Below, one piece after another: positions 1 to 6,661 of a DNA stretch of 6,824 nucleotides. Under the pieces are notes generated by a model that was not told the DNA's origin, made no database searches, and was given only the letters and a program-made list of their open reading frames with translations. The position numbers were made by a program, and so were the translations under genes. The first letter of the stretch is position 1; every line of letters begins with the position of its first letter. Source of the stretch: Candidatus Babelota bacterium (GTDB lineage Bacteria > JAGOBX01); contig JAGOBX010000195.1 in the NCBI GenBank assembly GCA_017999075.1, forward strand, positions 1 through 6,824. The letters run 5' to 3'.

Positions 1-6
1 CGCCAT
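1..6 (-). CDS. rpsS: Start of rpsS (30S ribosomal protein S19), first two codons only
   Basis: The window edge cuts this gene after ATG GCG (Met-Ala). S19 proteins usually begin Met-Ala or Met-Pro followed by Arg-Ser, and rpsS is the gene that normally follows rplB in the S10 operon. A strong AGGAGG ribosome binding site sits 9 nt upstream of this ATG. Another ATG lies only 2 nt after the AGGAGG, in a different frame and too close to serve as the start. Identity is inferred from position and ribosome binding site, because two residues cannot identify a protein. Confidence 0.65.
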
Positions 7-15
7 CTATCATAT

Positions 16-21
16 CCTCCT
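16..21 (-). promoter_or_regulatory. Shine-Dalgarno sequence of the gene cut by the left edge (rpsS)
   Basis: A perfect AGGAGG, the strongest Shine-Dalgarno sequence in the window, ends 9 nt before the ATG at 6-4. It is the evidence that a gene starts at the left edge and it selects that ATG over the one at 13-11. Confidence 0.75.
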
Positions 22-46
22 CAAAAATAAACCGCAAAAATATTTT

Positions 47-86
47 CTTATAAAAATTTCTTATTAAAAAATAATATTTTTATAAG
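47..86 (-). repeat. 11-bp inverted repeat in the rplB-rpsS spacer
   Basis: On the minus strand CTTATAAAAAT (86-76) is followed after 18 nt by its exact reverse complement ATTTTTATAAG (57-47). The transcript could fold into an 11-bp stem that is A/U except for the closing C-G pair. No U-run follows directly, so it does not look like an intrinsic terminator, and the operon should continue into rpsS. It may be an RNA processing or stability element, or a chance product of AT-rich sequence. The spacer (7-94) holds no gene. Confidence 0.4.
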
Positions 87-94
87 TTTCCTAA

Positions 95-922
95 TTATTT
101 CTTTTTCTTGCTTATTATAAATTTATTTGTACTTTTCTTTTTATCTCTAGTTTTATATCCTTTAGTTGGCTTACCCCATGGCGTACACGGGTTTCTTCCT
201 CCTGAAGTTTTTCCTTCTCCTCCGCCTAGAGGATGATCTATAGGATTCATAGCCACTCCGCGAACATTTGATCTTATTCCAAGCCATCTTGTTCTACCTG
301 CTTTACCTACACTTATATTTATTGATTCAGTATTTCCAACCTGACCTATTGTGGCTCTGCATGTTAACAAAACTTTCCTCAATTCTCCAGAAGGTAAACT
401 CACATAAGCATATTTGCCTTCCTTCCCTGTTATCTGAGAAGCAGTTCCTGCTCCACGACAAATTTTTGCGCCGCGGCCCGGTTCTAATTCTATATTATGA
501 ATTTGAGTTCCTGTAGGTATCTTTGACAGAGGTAAACAGTTTCCTACTTTTATCTCAGCATTATCTCCAGACATGATTTTCATACCTACCATAAGTTTGT
601 CTGGCGCTATTATATATCTTTTTTCTCCATCTGCATATATAGCCAGCGCTATACGTGAATTACGGTTCGGATCGTATTCTATAGAAGATATAGTCGCCTG
701 AATATTGTCTTTATCCCGTTTAAAATCTATTATCCTGTATCTTCTCTTATGACCGCCGCCTCTATGCCATGATGTTACTCTCCCCATATTATTGCGACCG
801 CCGCTTTTTTTCAACGACATTGTTAAAGATTTTTCAGGCTTTGATTTTGTTAATTCACTAAAATCAGATACAGACATTCCCCTGCGTCCGGGAGTTGTTG
901 GTTTTAATTGTTTGATACCCAT
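95..922 (-). CDS. rplB: 50S ribosomal protein L2
   Basis: L2 is a core 23S rRNA-binding protein needed for subunit association and the peptidyl transferase centre. The 275 residues match the usual length (about 275). The N-terminus [15 protein letters not shown], the RNA-binding stretch SGGRNNMGR (40-48) with [12 protein letters not shown] (52-63), YADGEKRYI (96-104) and the C-terminal [18 protein letters not shown] (220-237) are diagnostic. H230, equivalent to E. coli His229 in mature numbering, is present. The second His of the common DHPHGGGEG motif is Leu (L232). The C-terminus is a lysine-rich tail as usual. The start ATG lies 3 nt after the rplW stop, with a modest AAGGGA ribosome binding site inside the end of rplW, so the two are probably translationally coupled. 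The stop is TAA. The identification is secure. Confidence 0.98.
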   Translation of the reverse strand: MGIKQLKPTTPGRRGMSVSDFSELTKSKPEKSLTMSLKKSGGRNNMGRVTSWHRGGGHKRRYRIIDFKRDKDNIQATISSIEYDPNRNSRIALAIYADGEKRYIIAPDKLMVGMKIMSGDNAEIKVGNCLPLSKIPTGTQIHNIELEPGRGAKICRGAGTASQITGKEGKYAYVSLPSGELRKVLLTCRATIGQVGNTESINISVGKAGRTRWLGIRSNVRGVAMNPIDHPLGGGEGKTSGGRNPCTPWGKPTKGYKTRDKKKSTNKFIISKKKK

Positions 923-925
923 AAA

Positions 926-1216
926 CTATTTCCCTTCAAAAAATTTAATTTTATTATCAGCTTTAACGCGAACTATTGCTTTCTTAACAGATGATGTCAT
1001 TCCAGGCTGCTGACGTACTCTTTTCTTTTTACCGATTTGATTAATTATATTAACGCTTTCAACTTTTACGTTAAACAGCTTTTCTACCGCTTTTTTAACT
1101 TCCTGTTTTGTCGTATCAACTGCTACTTCAAATCCGTATTGATTTGTTGTCTCACGCGCTATAGTTGATTTTTCAGATATTATAGGTTTTAAGATAATGT
1201 TATGCTCTTTACTCAT
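926..1216 (-). CDS. rplW: 50S ribosomal protein L23
   Basis: L23 binds domain III of 23S rRNA beside the peptide exit tunnel and is the docking site for trigger factor and SRP. The 96 residues are the usual bacterial length. The N-terminal IILKPIISEKST (7-18) matches the family; E15 corresponds to E. coli Glu18, the trigger-factor contact. FEVAVDTTKQEVKKAVEKLF (29-48) and VKVESVNIINQIGKKKR (50-66) are the conserved ferredoxin-like fold with its basic loop. The ATG overlaps the rplD stop in an ATGA arrangement (4 bp shared), which implies translational coupling, and a GGAGG (1231-1227) inside rplD sits 10 nt upstream. It ends in TAG. Nothing is unusual about it. Confidence 0.97.
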   Translation of the reverse strand: MSKEHNIILKPIISEKSTIARETTNQYGFEVAVDTTKQEVKKAVEKLFNVKVESVNIINQIGKKKRVRQQPGMTSSVKKAIVRVKADNKIKFFEGK

Positions 1217-1836
1217 TTCAGCAAATCCTCCAATTTATTCACAGCCGATTTTATTAAAACAAGATATTTATTTTTTAAAACTTGATATGTATTGATATCT
1301 TTGTATATTATACCTGTTGCTCCGGGTATATTTCTGATAGATTTAACTATATTCTCATTTTTTTCAGGCATAATCACTAAAACTGTATCAAAAATTTTAA
1401 GATTATCTAATATTTGATTCATTTTTTTTGTGGATGGTTTTTCAAAATTAAAATCTTCAAGAGCGATTATGTTGGTTTCTTTATTTTTTGTACTTAACGC
1501 GCTTTTCAATGCTGCCTGTCTCTTGCTTTGAGGAATTCTAACGTCATAATCAGCAGGTTTTAAGGCAAATGTATGTCCGCCGCCAACCCATACAGGACTT
1601 TTCTGGTTTCCTGAACGCGCTCTACCGGTTCCCTTCTGTCTCCAAGGTTTTTTACCTGTGCCATTGACTTCAGCTCTACTTTTAGTAGCTTTTGTTCCTT
1701 GACGCTGATTGTTCAAATAAGCAGTTACAACTTCATGCATCAGTTCCGGCTTAACTTCAACATTGAAGATTTTATCATTTAGTTCTATTGTTTCTTTAGG
1801 CTCGCCGTTAATATTCATAACTTTTATGACAGACAT
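1213..1836 (-). CDS. rplD: 50S ribosomal protein L4
   Basis: L4 is an early-assembly 23S rRNA-binding protein whose extended loop lines the exit tunnel. In gamma-proteobacteria it also represses the S10 operon; no equivalent leader is visible here. The 207 residues are normal length. The tunnel loop holds the hallmark GKKPWRQKGTGRARSG (61-76), followed by SPVWVGGGHTFALKPADYDV (80-99) and KRQAALKSALS (105-115). The usual WRGGG is WVGGG (V84). The C-terminal half is the typical alpha/beta globular domain (LVIMPEKNEN 153-162, NIPGATGI 169-176). A ribosome binding site AGGAG (1848-1844) lies 7 nt before ATG. Its upstream neighbour is rpsJ rather than the expected rplC. It shares 4 bp with rplW. 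The identification is secure. Confidence 0.97.
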   Translation of the reverse strand: MSVIKVMNINGEPKETIELNDKIFNVEVKPELMHEVVTAYLNNQRQGTKATKSRAEVNGTGKKPWRQKGTGRARSGNQKSPVWVGGGHTFALKPADYDVRIPQSKRQAALKSALSTKNKETNIIALEDFNFEKPSTKKMNQILDNLKIFDTVLVIMPEKNENIVKSIRNIPGATGIIYKDINTYQVLKNKYLVLIKSAVNKLEDLLK

Positions 1837-1925
1837 TTTTTATCTCCTACAATTTAAACATCAAAGCTTCATTTTATTTCTTCTTTAAAAATAAAAACAT
1901 TTGAAGAAAATTTATTTACAAAATA
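1837..1925 (-). other. rpsJ-rplD spacer where rplC (L3) is normally found
   Basis: In most bacteria rplC, about 620-640 bp, lies between rpsJ and rplD. Here only 89 bp separate the rpsJ stop from the rplD start. The spacer is A/T-rich and includes the rplD ribosome binding site and a possible 7-bp stem (TTTCTTC at 1909-1903 with GAAGAAA at 1883-1877). The only reading frames are trivial: ATG AAG CTT TGA at 1872-1861 and a four-codon frame after it. There is no recognisable L3 sequence, so the gene is absent from this locus. Confidence 0.85.
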
Positions 1926-2234
1926 TTACAATTTTACTTCTATATCTACGCCGGCTGGCAAATTAAGTTTACTTAATTTTGATATAGTATCCTTACTTGG
2001 ATTCATTATATCAAGAAAACGTTTATGTGTACGGATTTCAAACTGCTCTCTTGATTTTTTATCAACATGCGGAGATCTTAACACTGTAAATTTACTTATT
2101 TTTGTCGGTAACGGTATCGGCCCAATTACATTTGCGCCTGTACGTTTAGCAGTATTGATGATCTCTTTTGTAGATTTATCCAGCAGTTTATGATCAAATG
2201 CTTTCAACTTAATTCTAATTTTATCTTTTGCCAT
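1926..2234 (-). CDS. rpsJ: 30S ribosomal protein S10
   Basis: S10 is a 30S head protein and, in many bacteria, the NusE transcription antitermination factor. The 102 residues match the family length. [14 protein letters not shown] (6-19), the helix [13 protein letters not shown] (22-34), GPIPLPTK (38-45) and the extended loop [20 protein letters not shown] (53-72) are all characteristic. The usual HVNKD/HVNKK is HVDKK, a mild change. The C-terminus [11 protein letters not shown] is typical. The ribosome binding site AGGGAG (2250-2245) lies 10 nt before ATG and directly abuts the U-run of the terminator-like hairpin upstream, leaving no room for a separate promoter between that hairpin and rpsJ. 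It is therefore probably transcribed by read-through from tuf or from a promoter inside tuf. The stop is TAA. Confidence 0.98.
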   Translation of the reverse strand: MAKDKIRIKLKAFDHKLLDKSTKEIINTAKRTGANVIGPIPLPTKISKFTVLRSPHVDKKSREQFEIRTHKRFLDIMNPSKDTISKLSKLNLPAGVDIEVKL

Positions 2235-2251
2235 AAATTTTTTTCTCCCTG

Positions 2252-2292
2252 AAAAATTGCGGAAATAATCTTTTTCAGATTTACTTCCGCAA
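2252..2292 (-). terminator. Intrinsic terminator or attenuator between tuf and rpsJ
   Basis: Starting 14 nt after the tuf stop, the minus strand reads TTGCGGAA (2292-2285) and its exact complement TTCCGCAA (2264-2257). A second 5-bp stem, AATCT with AGATT, is nested inside around a 5-nt loop; the two stems are separated by a 3/2 internal loop. The 3' arm runs straight into TTTTT (2256-2252). This hairpin plus U-run is the classic intrinsic terminator layout, and it has the most GC-rich stem among the spacer hairpins found. It could fully end the str transcript or act as a partial terminator lowering rpsJ-operon transcription relative to tuf. The second reading is favoured because the next gene starts only 17 nt after the U-run. 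Confidence 0.65.
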
Positions 2293-2306
2293 CATTATAT
2301 TAGCTA

Positions 2307-3521
2307 TTATTCAATAATCTCAGTTATTACTCCTGCTCCAACTGTTTTTCCGCCTTCACGTATTGCAAATCTCATTTCTTTTTCCATTGCTACAGATGAT
2401 ATCAGAGATACTGTCAATGCAGTATTATCTCCAGGCATAACCATTTCAGCGCCTTCCGGTAATTCAACTATACCTGTAACATCAGTGGTTCTGAAATAAA
2501 ATTGAGGTCTGTAATTTTTAAAGAATGGAGTGTGTCTTCCGCCTTCTTCTTTGCTCAATATATATACTGTACATTTAAACTTTTTATGCGGAGTTATTGA
2601 TTTCGGAGCAGCCAGTACCATACCTCTTTCAACAGAAGTTTTATCTATACCTCTCAGCAGTGCTCCAACATTATCTCCTGCTTGAGCAAATTCTAACTCT
2701 TTACGGAACATTTCTAAACCTGTAGCAACAGTTTCTCTTGTTTCTGCAAATCCTACTATTTCAATTTTATCTCCAACTTTTATTTTACCGCGTTCAACTC
2801 TTCCAGTTACAACTGTACCGCGACCGCTTATTGTAAAAACATCTTCAACTGAGAGTAAGAAAGGTTTATCAACTTCACGCATAGGATCCGGAATATAAGA
2901 ATCAAGCGCTTCTATTAATTTTATTATTGAACCTTCGCCGGCTTCTGATTTGTCGCCCATAAGAGCTTTAAAAGCCGAACCCCTTACTACCGGAACTTTA
3001 TCTCCAGGAAATTCATATTTTGTCAATGTTTCTCTAACTTCTTCTTCTACGAGATCTATTAATTCAGGATCTTCAACAACATCTATTTTATTTAAATATA
3101 CAACTAAATAAGGAACTCCGACTTGTCTTGCAAGAAGGATATGTTCTTTTGTCTGCTGCATTACTGAGTCGTCTGCCGCAACTACTATAATGGCTCCGTC
3201 CATTTGAGCAGCGCCTGTTATCATGTTCTTTATATAATCTGCATGACCAGGACAATCTATATGTGCATAATGTCTCTTTTCCGAAGAATACTCAACGTGC
3301 GAAGTCGCTATTGTTACAATCTTCTTAGCAGCATCTTTAGTATCCATTTTTCTTGATCCGGACGCGATACTTACATCTGCGTAAGATTTATATTCAGCCA
3401 ATCCTTTTTCTGCCAATACTTTCGTTATTGCAGCTGTTAAAGTTGATTTCCCATGGCTAATATGTCCTATTGTTCCGACATTCACATGCGTTTTTGTTCT
3501 CGAAAATTTTTCTTTTGCCAT
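2307..3521 (-). CDS. tuf: Elongation factor Tu, with atypical P-loop and switch I
   Basis: EF-Tu delivers aminoacyl-tRNA to the ribosomal A site as a GTP complex in the cytoplasm. The 404 residues exceed the usual 394-400. The order is G domain (about 1-213), domain 2 ([20 protein letters not shown], 221-240) and domain 3 ([13 protein letters not shown] 338-350, VMPGDN 361-366, RFAIREGG 384-391), all well conserved. G motifs: P-loop GHISHGKS (19-26; the usual form is GHVDHGKT, so Asp is Ser and Thr is Ser); switch [14 protein letters not shown] (66-78) in place of RGITINTSHVEY, with T70 kept; DCPGH with catalytic H93 kept; NKID (144-147) kept; SAF (182-184) for SAL. About 8 extra residues lie in switch I before T70. 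DDSVMQQT (117-124) replaces the usual TDGPMPQT. A ribosome binding site AAGGAG (3538-3533) precedes the ATG. The gene is intact and not decayed. Confidence 0.97.
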   Translation of the reverse strand: MAKEKFSRTKTHVNVGTIGHISHGKSTLTAAITKVLAEKGLAEYKSYADVSIASGSRKMDTKDAAKKIVTIATSHVEYSSEKRHYAHIDCPGHADYIKNMITGAAQMDGAIIVVAADDSVMQQTKEHILLARQVGVPYLVVYLNKIDVVEDPELIDLVEEEVRETLTKYEFPGDKVPVVRGSAFKALMGDKSEAGEGSIIKLIEALDSYIPDPMREVDKPFLLSVEDVFTISGRGTVVTGRVERGKIKVGDKIEIVGFAETRETVATGLEMFRKELEFAQAGDNVGALLRGIDKTSVERGMVLAAPKSITPHKKFKCTVYILSKEEGGRHTPFFKNYRPQFYFRTTDVTGIVELPEGAEMVMPGDNTALTVSLISSVAMEKEMRFAIREGGKTVGAGVITEIIE

Positions 3522-3562
3522 TTTAAAACACTCTCCTTTTTTTCTTTATTAACAAATCATTT

Positions 3563-3591
3563 TCTATATTTTTTCCTGCTTTTAAACTCAA
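3563..3591 (-). promoter_or_regulatory. Possible sigma70-type promoter for tuf
   Basis: TTGAGT (3591-3586) and TATAGA (3568-3563) on the minus strand are separated by 17 nt. Each matches the sigma70 consensus at four of six positions, in the fusA-tuf spacer about 40 nt before the tuf start. A dedicated tuf promoter would fit the need for more EF-Tu than ribosomes. In DNA this AT-rich such matches are common by chance, so this is a candidate only. It overlaps the hairpin at 3575-3597. Confidence 0.3.
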
Positions 3592-3597
3592 AAGCGG
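3575..3597 (-). repeat. Small hairpin in the fusA-tuf spacer
   Basis: GCTTTT (3595-3590) and AAAAGC (3583-3578) pair around a 6-nt loop on the minus strand. Two further C-G pairs close the base (3597-3596 with 3576-3575) after a single-base bulge. No U-run follows, so it is not a typical terminator. It may be an mRNA processing or stability structure between fusA and tuf, or incidental. The rest of the 93-bp spacer holds only the tuf ribosome binding site and A/T tracts. Confidence 0.35.
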
Positions 3598-3614
3598 ATT
3601 ATTATATATTTTTT

Positions 3615-5684
3615 TTAAAAAATTTCAACTATTTTTTTTGATATTTCTTCAGGCAATCTCTCATACCTGTCAAACTGCATAGAATATGATGCCCTGCCTT
3701 GCGTTATCGAACGTATATCTGTCGCATATCCGAACATTTCAGATAACGGCGTTTCAGCATCTATTGTCTTGCCATTATACTTTTCTCCAATATTCAATAC
3801 CGAGCCGCGTCTCCTGTTTATATCGGATATAATATCACCGACATATTGATCCGGAGAAACAATTTCAAGTTTCATCAGCGGTTCCAATAATACCGGATTT
3901 CCTTTATTGAACGCTTTATTAAATGCCTGAGATGCAGCCATCGAATACGCCGCTTCACTTGATTCATTCTCGACAAAACGGCTGTCTTCAAGCGTTATTT
4001 TAATATCTTCTATTTTAAAACCAGCGTATGGACCGCTGTCACTGTTATTTAATATGCAGTTCTTTATTGCGTCAATATATTGCTGAGGCAGTTTGCTTGT
4101 ATCTATTTTTGAACTAAACTCTATTCCTTTATTTGGATTCGGACCTACTGTAATTACAGCATAACCGAACTGATTTTTTCCATTTATCTGTTTACTGAAT
4201 TTTCCTTCTTCCGTAGCATTTTTTATTACTGTTTCTTTATATGTTACTGTCGGTCTTCCAACATTTACTTCTATCTTGAATTCACGTTTCAAACGATCTG
4301 TTATTATTTCAAGATGTAACTCTCCCATTCCCTGTATTATTATTTGACCGCTTTCCTGATTATATTTTGTTTTAAAAGTCGGGTCTTCTTCGCTTAATTT
4401 CTCAAGAGATTCCAACAATTTATCATGTTCCGCAACAGTTTTTGCTTCCACAGCTATTGATACAACTGTTTCAGGAAACATCATTTTCTCAAGATATAAC
4501 TCAGAGCCTTTAGCAGTTAAAGTTTCTCCTGTGAACATTTTACAGTTTACCACTATAGCTACTATTTCTCCGGCAGAACATTCCTTTATTTCTTCCCTTT
4601 TGTTTGCATGCATAAGCAGAATTTTTCCGATTCTTATTTTTTTATTTTGGTTTACATTAATAACCTGTTCTCCTACCGATACTTTTCCGGAATATATCCG
4701 AATATAAATTAATTTACCAAAAAAAGAATCGTTTACTACTTTAAATATTAATGCTGTAAAAGGTTCTTTGTCATTAATTTTTCTGCTTACAGTTAGCATT
4801 AAATTATTTATGTCATGCCCTTTTACGTCAGGTATATCTGATGGGCACGGCAAATAATTTACTATCCCATCCAATAAAAACTGAACCCCTTTATTTTTTA
4901 ATGATGAACCGCTGAATACAGGAACTATTCCATTCTGTATTGTTGCTTTTCTTATTCCTGAAACTAAAAGTTCTTCAGAAATATCAAGGCCTTCAACGTA
5001 TCTACTGAGGATTTCATCATCGTAATCAGACACCTTTTCAATCAATTGATGCCTTAAATGTTCAGTTTTTTCTATAAATTCGGATGGTATATCTTTCTCA
5101 ACAATATTTACACCTAAAGATGTATTGTCCCAATAATACGCTTTGTTTTTTATTATGTCTATTACACCTATAAAACTTTCTTCACTACCTATAGGAAAAT
5201 TTATTATAGCAGGAGTTGCATTCAATCTTTCTTCTATCATCGACAAAACACGATTAAAATCAGCTCCCAGCCTGTCCAGTTTATTTATATAAGCAATTTT
5301 GGGAATTTTATATCTGTCTGCTTGTCTCCAAACTGTTTCTGACTGAGGTTCAACTCCGCCAACCCCGCAAAAAATCATTACAACCCCGTCAAGCACTCTT
5401 AAAGAACGTTCAACTTCAGCTGTAAAATCTATATGCCCCGGCGTATCAATAATGTTTATTCGGGTATCTCTCCAATAGCACGTTGTTGCCGCTGAAGTTA
5501 TTGTAATTCCTCGCTCTTGCTCCTGCACCATCCAATCCATGGTTGCAGTTCCTTCATCAACTTCCCCGATTTTATATGTTTTGCCGGTATAATATAATAT
5601 CCTTTCTGTGGTAGTAGTTTTCCCTGCGTCTATATGGGCAATTATACCGATATTTCTCATTTGTCTAATATCAATTTTACTCAT
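3615..5684 (-). CDS. fusA: Elongation factor G, with atypical domain IV tip
   Basis: EF-G drives tRNA-mRNA translocation by GTP hydrolysis and, with RRF, helps ribosome recycling. The 689 residues match family length. The G domain has every motif: AHIDAGKT (16-23), ERGITIT (57-63), DTPGH (80-84), NKLD (134-137), and GSSLKNKG (259-266) for the usual GSAFKNKG. Domain II ([12 protein letters not shown], 308-319), domain III (SEEDPTFK 431-438, GMGELHLEI 452-460) and domain V ([13 protein letters not shown] 599-611, GEMFGYAT-like [11 protein letters not shown] 648-658) are clear. Domain IV departs from consensus. GGRGQYGH is NGKNQFGY (501-508); GGVIP is TSKLP (529-533); the tip YHxVDSSE is FVENESSE (570-577), so the conserved His is V571. 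It may be a divergent EF-G subfamily (for example of the spdEFG type), but its str-operon position argues it is the main EF-G. ATG start; 82-bp spacer after rpsG. Confidence 0.96.
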   Translation of the reverse strand: MSKIDIRQMRNIGIIAHIDAGKTTTTERILYYTGKTYKIGEVDEGTATMDWMVQEQERGITITSAATTCYWRDTRINIIDTPGHIDFTAEVERSLRVLDGVVMIFCGVGGVEPQSETVWRQADRYKIPKIAYINKLDRLGADFNRVLSMIEERLNATPAIINFPIGSEESFIGVIDIIKNKAYYWDNTSLGVNIVEKDIPSEFIEKTEHLRHQLIEKVSDYDDEILSRYVEGLDISEELLVSGIRKATIQNGIVPVFSGSSLKNKGVQFLLDGIVNYLPCPSDIPDVKGHDINNLMLTVSRKINDKEPFTALIFKVVNDSFFGKLIYIRIYSGKVSVGEQVINVNQNKKIRIGKILLMHANKREEIKECSAGEIVAIVVNCKMFTGETLTAKGSELYLEKMMFPETVVSIAVEAKTVAEHDKLLESLEKLSEEDPTFKTKYNQESGQIIIQGMGELHLEIITDRLKREFKIEVNVGRPTVTYKETVIKNATEEGKFSKQINGKNQFGYAVITVGPNPNKGIEFSSKIDTSKLPQQYIDAIKNCILNNSDSGPYAGFKIEDIKITLEDSRFVENESSEAAYSMAASQAFNKAFNKGNPVLLEPLMKLEIVSPDQYVGDIISDINRRRGSVLNIGEKYNGKTIDAETPLSEMFGYATDIRSITQGRASYSMQFDRYERLPEEISKKIVEIF

Positions 5685-5688
5685 TTTA

Positions 5689-5749
5689 TCCTCTTATAAT
5701 CATATTTTTTATGTCCGTTAGACCATCTCAACAATATAATCCAAGAGGA
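5689..5749 (-). promoter_or_regulatory. Hairpin that can sequester the fusA ribosome binding site
   Basis: In the rpsG-fusA spacer the fusA Shine-Dalgarno AAGAGGA (5695-5689), 4 nt before ATG, is the exact complement of TCCTCTT at 5749-5743. Just inside, ATTATATT (5740-5733) pairs with AATATGAT (5706-5699) through 8 pairs including one G-U, after an internal loop of GG opposite TAT. A terminal stem GTT/AAC plus AGA/TCT (5732-5717, one bulged G) caps it. The three stems form one collinear hairpin of about 61 nt. It has no U-run, so a terminator is unlikely. The layout suggests translational control of fusA, possibly by a ribosomal protein such as S7 or by coupling to rpsG translation. The regulator is inference. 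Confidence 0.5.
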
Positions 5750-5766
5750 CTACTTTAATCCATTTT

Positions 5767-6249
5767 TTACCATTTATAATGAGCAAAAGCTTTATTTGCT
5801 TCTGCCATCTTAAATACGTCTGTTTTCTTCTTTATACATGAACCAGTATTATTATATGCGTCAATAATCTCTCCAGCTAATTTTGCAGGCATACTTTTTT
5901 CTTTACGCGCCATTGAATATTCACGCAACCATCTGAATACAAGTGCCTGTTTTCTTTCAGGTCTTATATCTGCAGGAACCTGATATGTAGCTCCTCCGAC
6001 TCTTCGTGACCTAACTTCTACTGTAGGTCTTATATTGTCGCAAGCTTTTTCAAATATCTCCAAAGCATTTTCACTCGTTTTTTCTTTTATTATATCTAAT
6101 GCCTTATACAAAACATTTTCAGCTGTACTGCGTTTACCTTGTTTTTGAAGATGATTAATAAACTTGGTTATTAATAAACTGTTATATTTTGAATCAGGCA
6201 ACACACGTTTTACTTTTGTTGCTATACCCTTTTGTTTTCTTCGCGACAT
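5767..6249 (-). CDS. rpsG: 30S ribosomal protein S7
   Basis: S7 initiates assembly of the 30S head by binding the 3' major domain of 16S rRNA and lies at the E site and mRNA exit channel. It is the translational repressor of the str operon in E. coli. The 160 residues are slightly longer than the usual 156, with about four extra residues in the basic N-terminal arm before VLPD (16-19). Diagnostic stretches are LITKFINHLQKQGK (26-39), VEVRSRRVGGATYQVP (77-92, the beta-hairpin), IRPERKQALVFRWL (95-108) and the C-terminal MAEANKAFAHYKW (148-160). The ribosome binding site GGAG lies 9 nt before ATG in the 33-bp rpsL-rpsG spacer. That spacer is too short to hold an E. coli-type S7 target. The stop is TAA. 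Confidence 0.98.
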   Translation of the reverse strand: MSRRKQKGIATKVKRVLPDSKYNSLLITKFINHLQKQGKRSTAENVLYKALDIIKEKTSENALEIFEKACDNIRPTVEVRSRRVGGATYQVPADIRPERKQALVFRWLREYSMARKEKSMPAKLAGEIIDAYNNTGSCIKKKTDVFKMAEANKAFAHYKW

Positions 6250-6282
6250 ATTTTTTCACTCCAATTCTTTTTTTCTTCAAAC

Positions 6283-6657
6283 TTATTTTTTCGGTCTTTT
6301 TGCACCGTATTTCGATCTTGCTTTTTTCCGTTTTTCTACTCCAGTAGCATCTAACGCGCCACACACTATATGATATCTGACTCCAGGAAGATCCTTAACT
6401 CTTCCACCTCTAACAAGCACTACAGAGTGTTCCTGCAATGTGTGGCCTTCGCCAGGTATATATGCTGTAACTTCCAATCCGCTTGTCAGCCTTACACGAG
6501 CAACTTTTCTTAATGCCGAATTCGGTTTCTTAGGAGTAGTCGTGTACACTCTTAAGCAAACTCCTCTGCGTTGAGGACATTCTTTCAACGCCTTGGCTAA
6601 TTTTCTTTTTACTTTATCTTTTCTACCCTGTTTCAATAGTTGATTTATCGTTGGCAA
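6283..6657 (-). CDS. rpsL: 30S ribosomal protein S12, TTG start
   Basis: S12 sits at the decoding centre on the shoulder of the 30S subunit, contacts EF-Tu and EF-G, and controls accuracy. The 124 residues equal the E. coli length. [20 protein letters not shown] (27-46) contains K43; [15 protein letters not shown] (82-96) contains K88 and D89, the usual sites of streptomycin-related substitutions and, for D89, of methylthiolation. The lysines at 43 and 88 are the common sensitive-type residues. The C-terminus [10 protein letters not shown] is typical. The start is TTG at 6657-6655: an in-frame TAA directly precedes it and the second residue is the expected Pro (MPTINQ). An ATG at 6673-6671 is out of frame. 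It is the first gene after the promoter at 6693-6720. Confidence 0.97.
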   Translation of the reverse strand: MPTINQLLKQGRKDKVKRKLAKALKECPQRRGVCLRVYTTTPKKPNSALRKVARVRLTSGLEVTAYIPGEGHTLQEHSVVLVRGGRVKDLPGVRYHIVCGALDATGVEKRKKARSKYGAKRPKK

Positions 6658-6661
6658 TTAA

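Noticed and set aside
268-516. Plus-strand open frame of 82 codons
   Set aside because: It lies antisense within rplB, has no family motif, and has the composition expected of an AT-rich shadow frame. The other plus-strand frames (792-1013, 3453-3641, 6164-6373) were rejected for the same reason.
1861-1872. ATG AAG CTT TGA as a remnant of rplC
   Set aside because: Met-Lys matches how many L3 proteins begin, but two residues are no evidence and the next codons do not resemble L3.
1877-1909. 7-bp stem in the rpsJ-rplD spacer as a terminator
   Set aside because: The stem is short, has only two G-C pairs, a 19-nt loop, and no U-run after it.
2307-3521. tuf as a decaying pseudogene
   Set aside because: The frame is full length. 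Domains 2 and 3 are near consensus, and the catalytic His, NKID and the switch I Thr are intact. The changes look like functional divergence, not decay.
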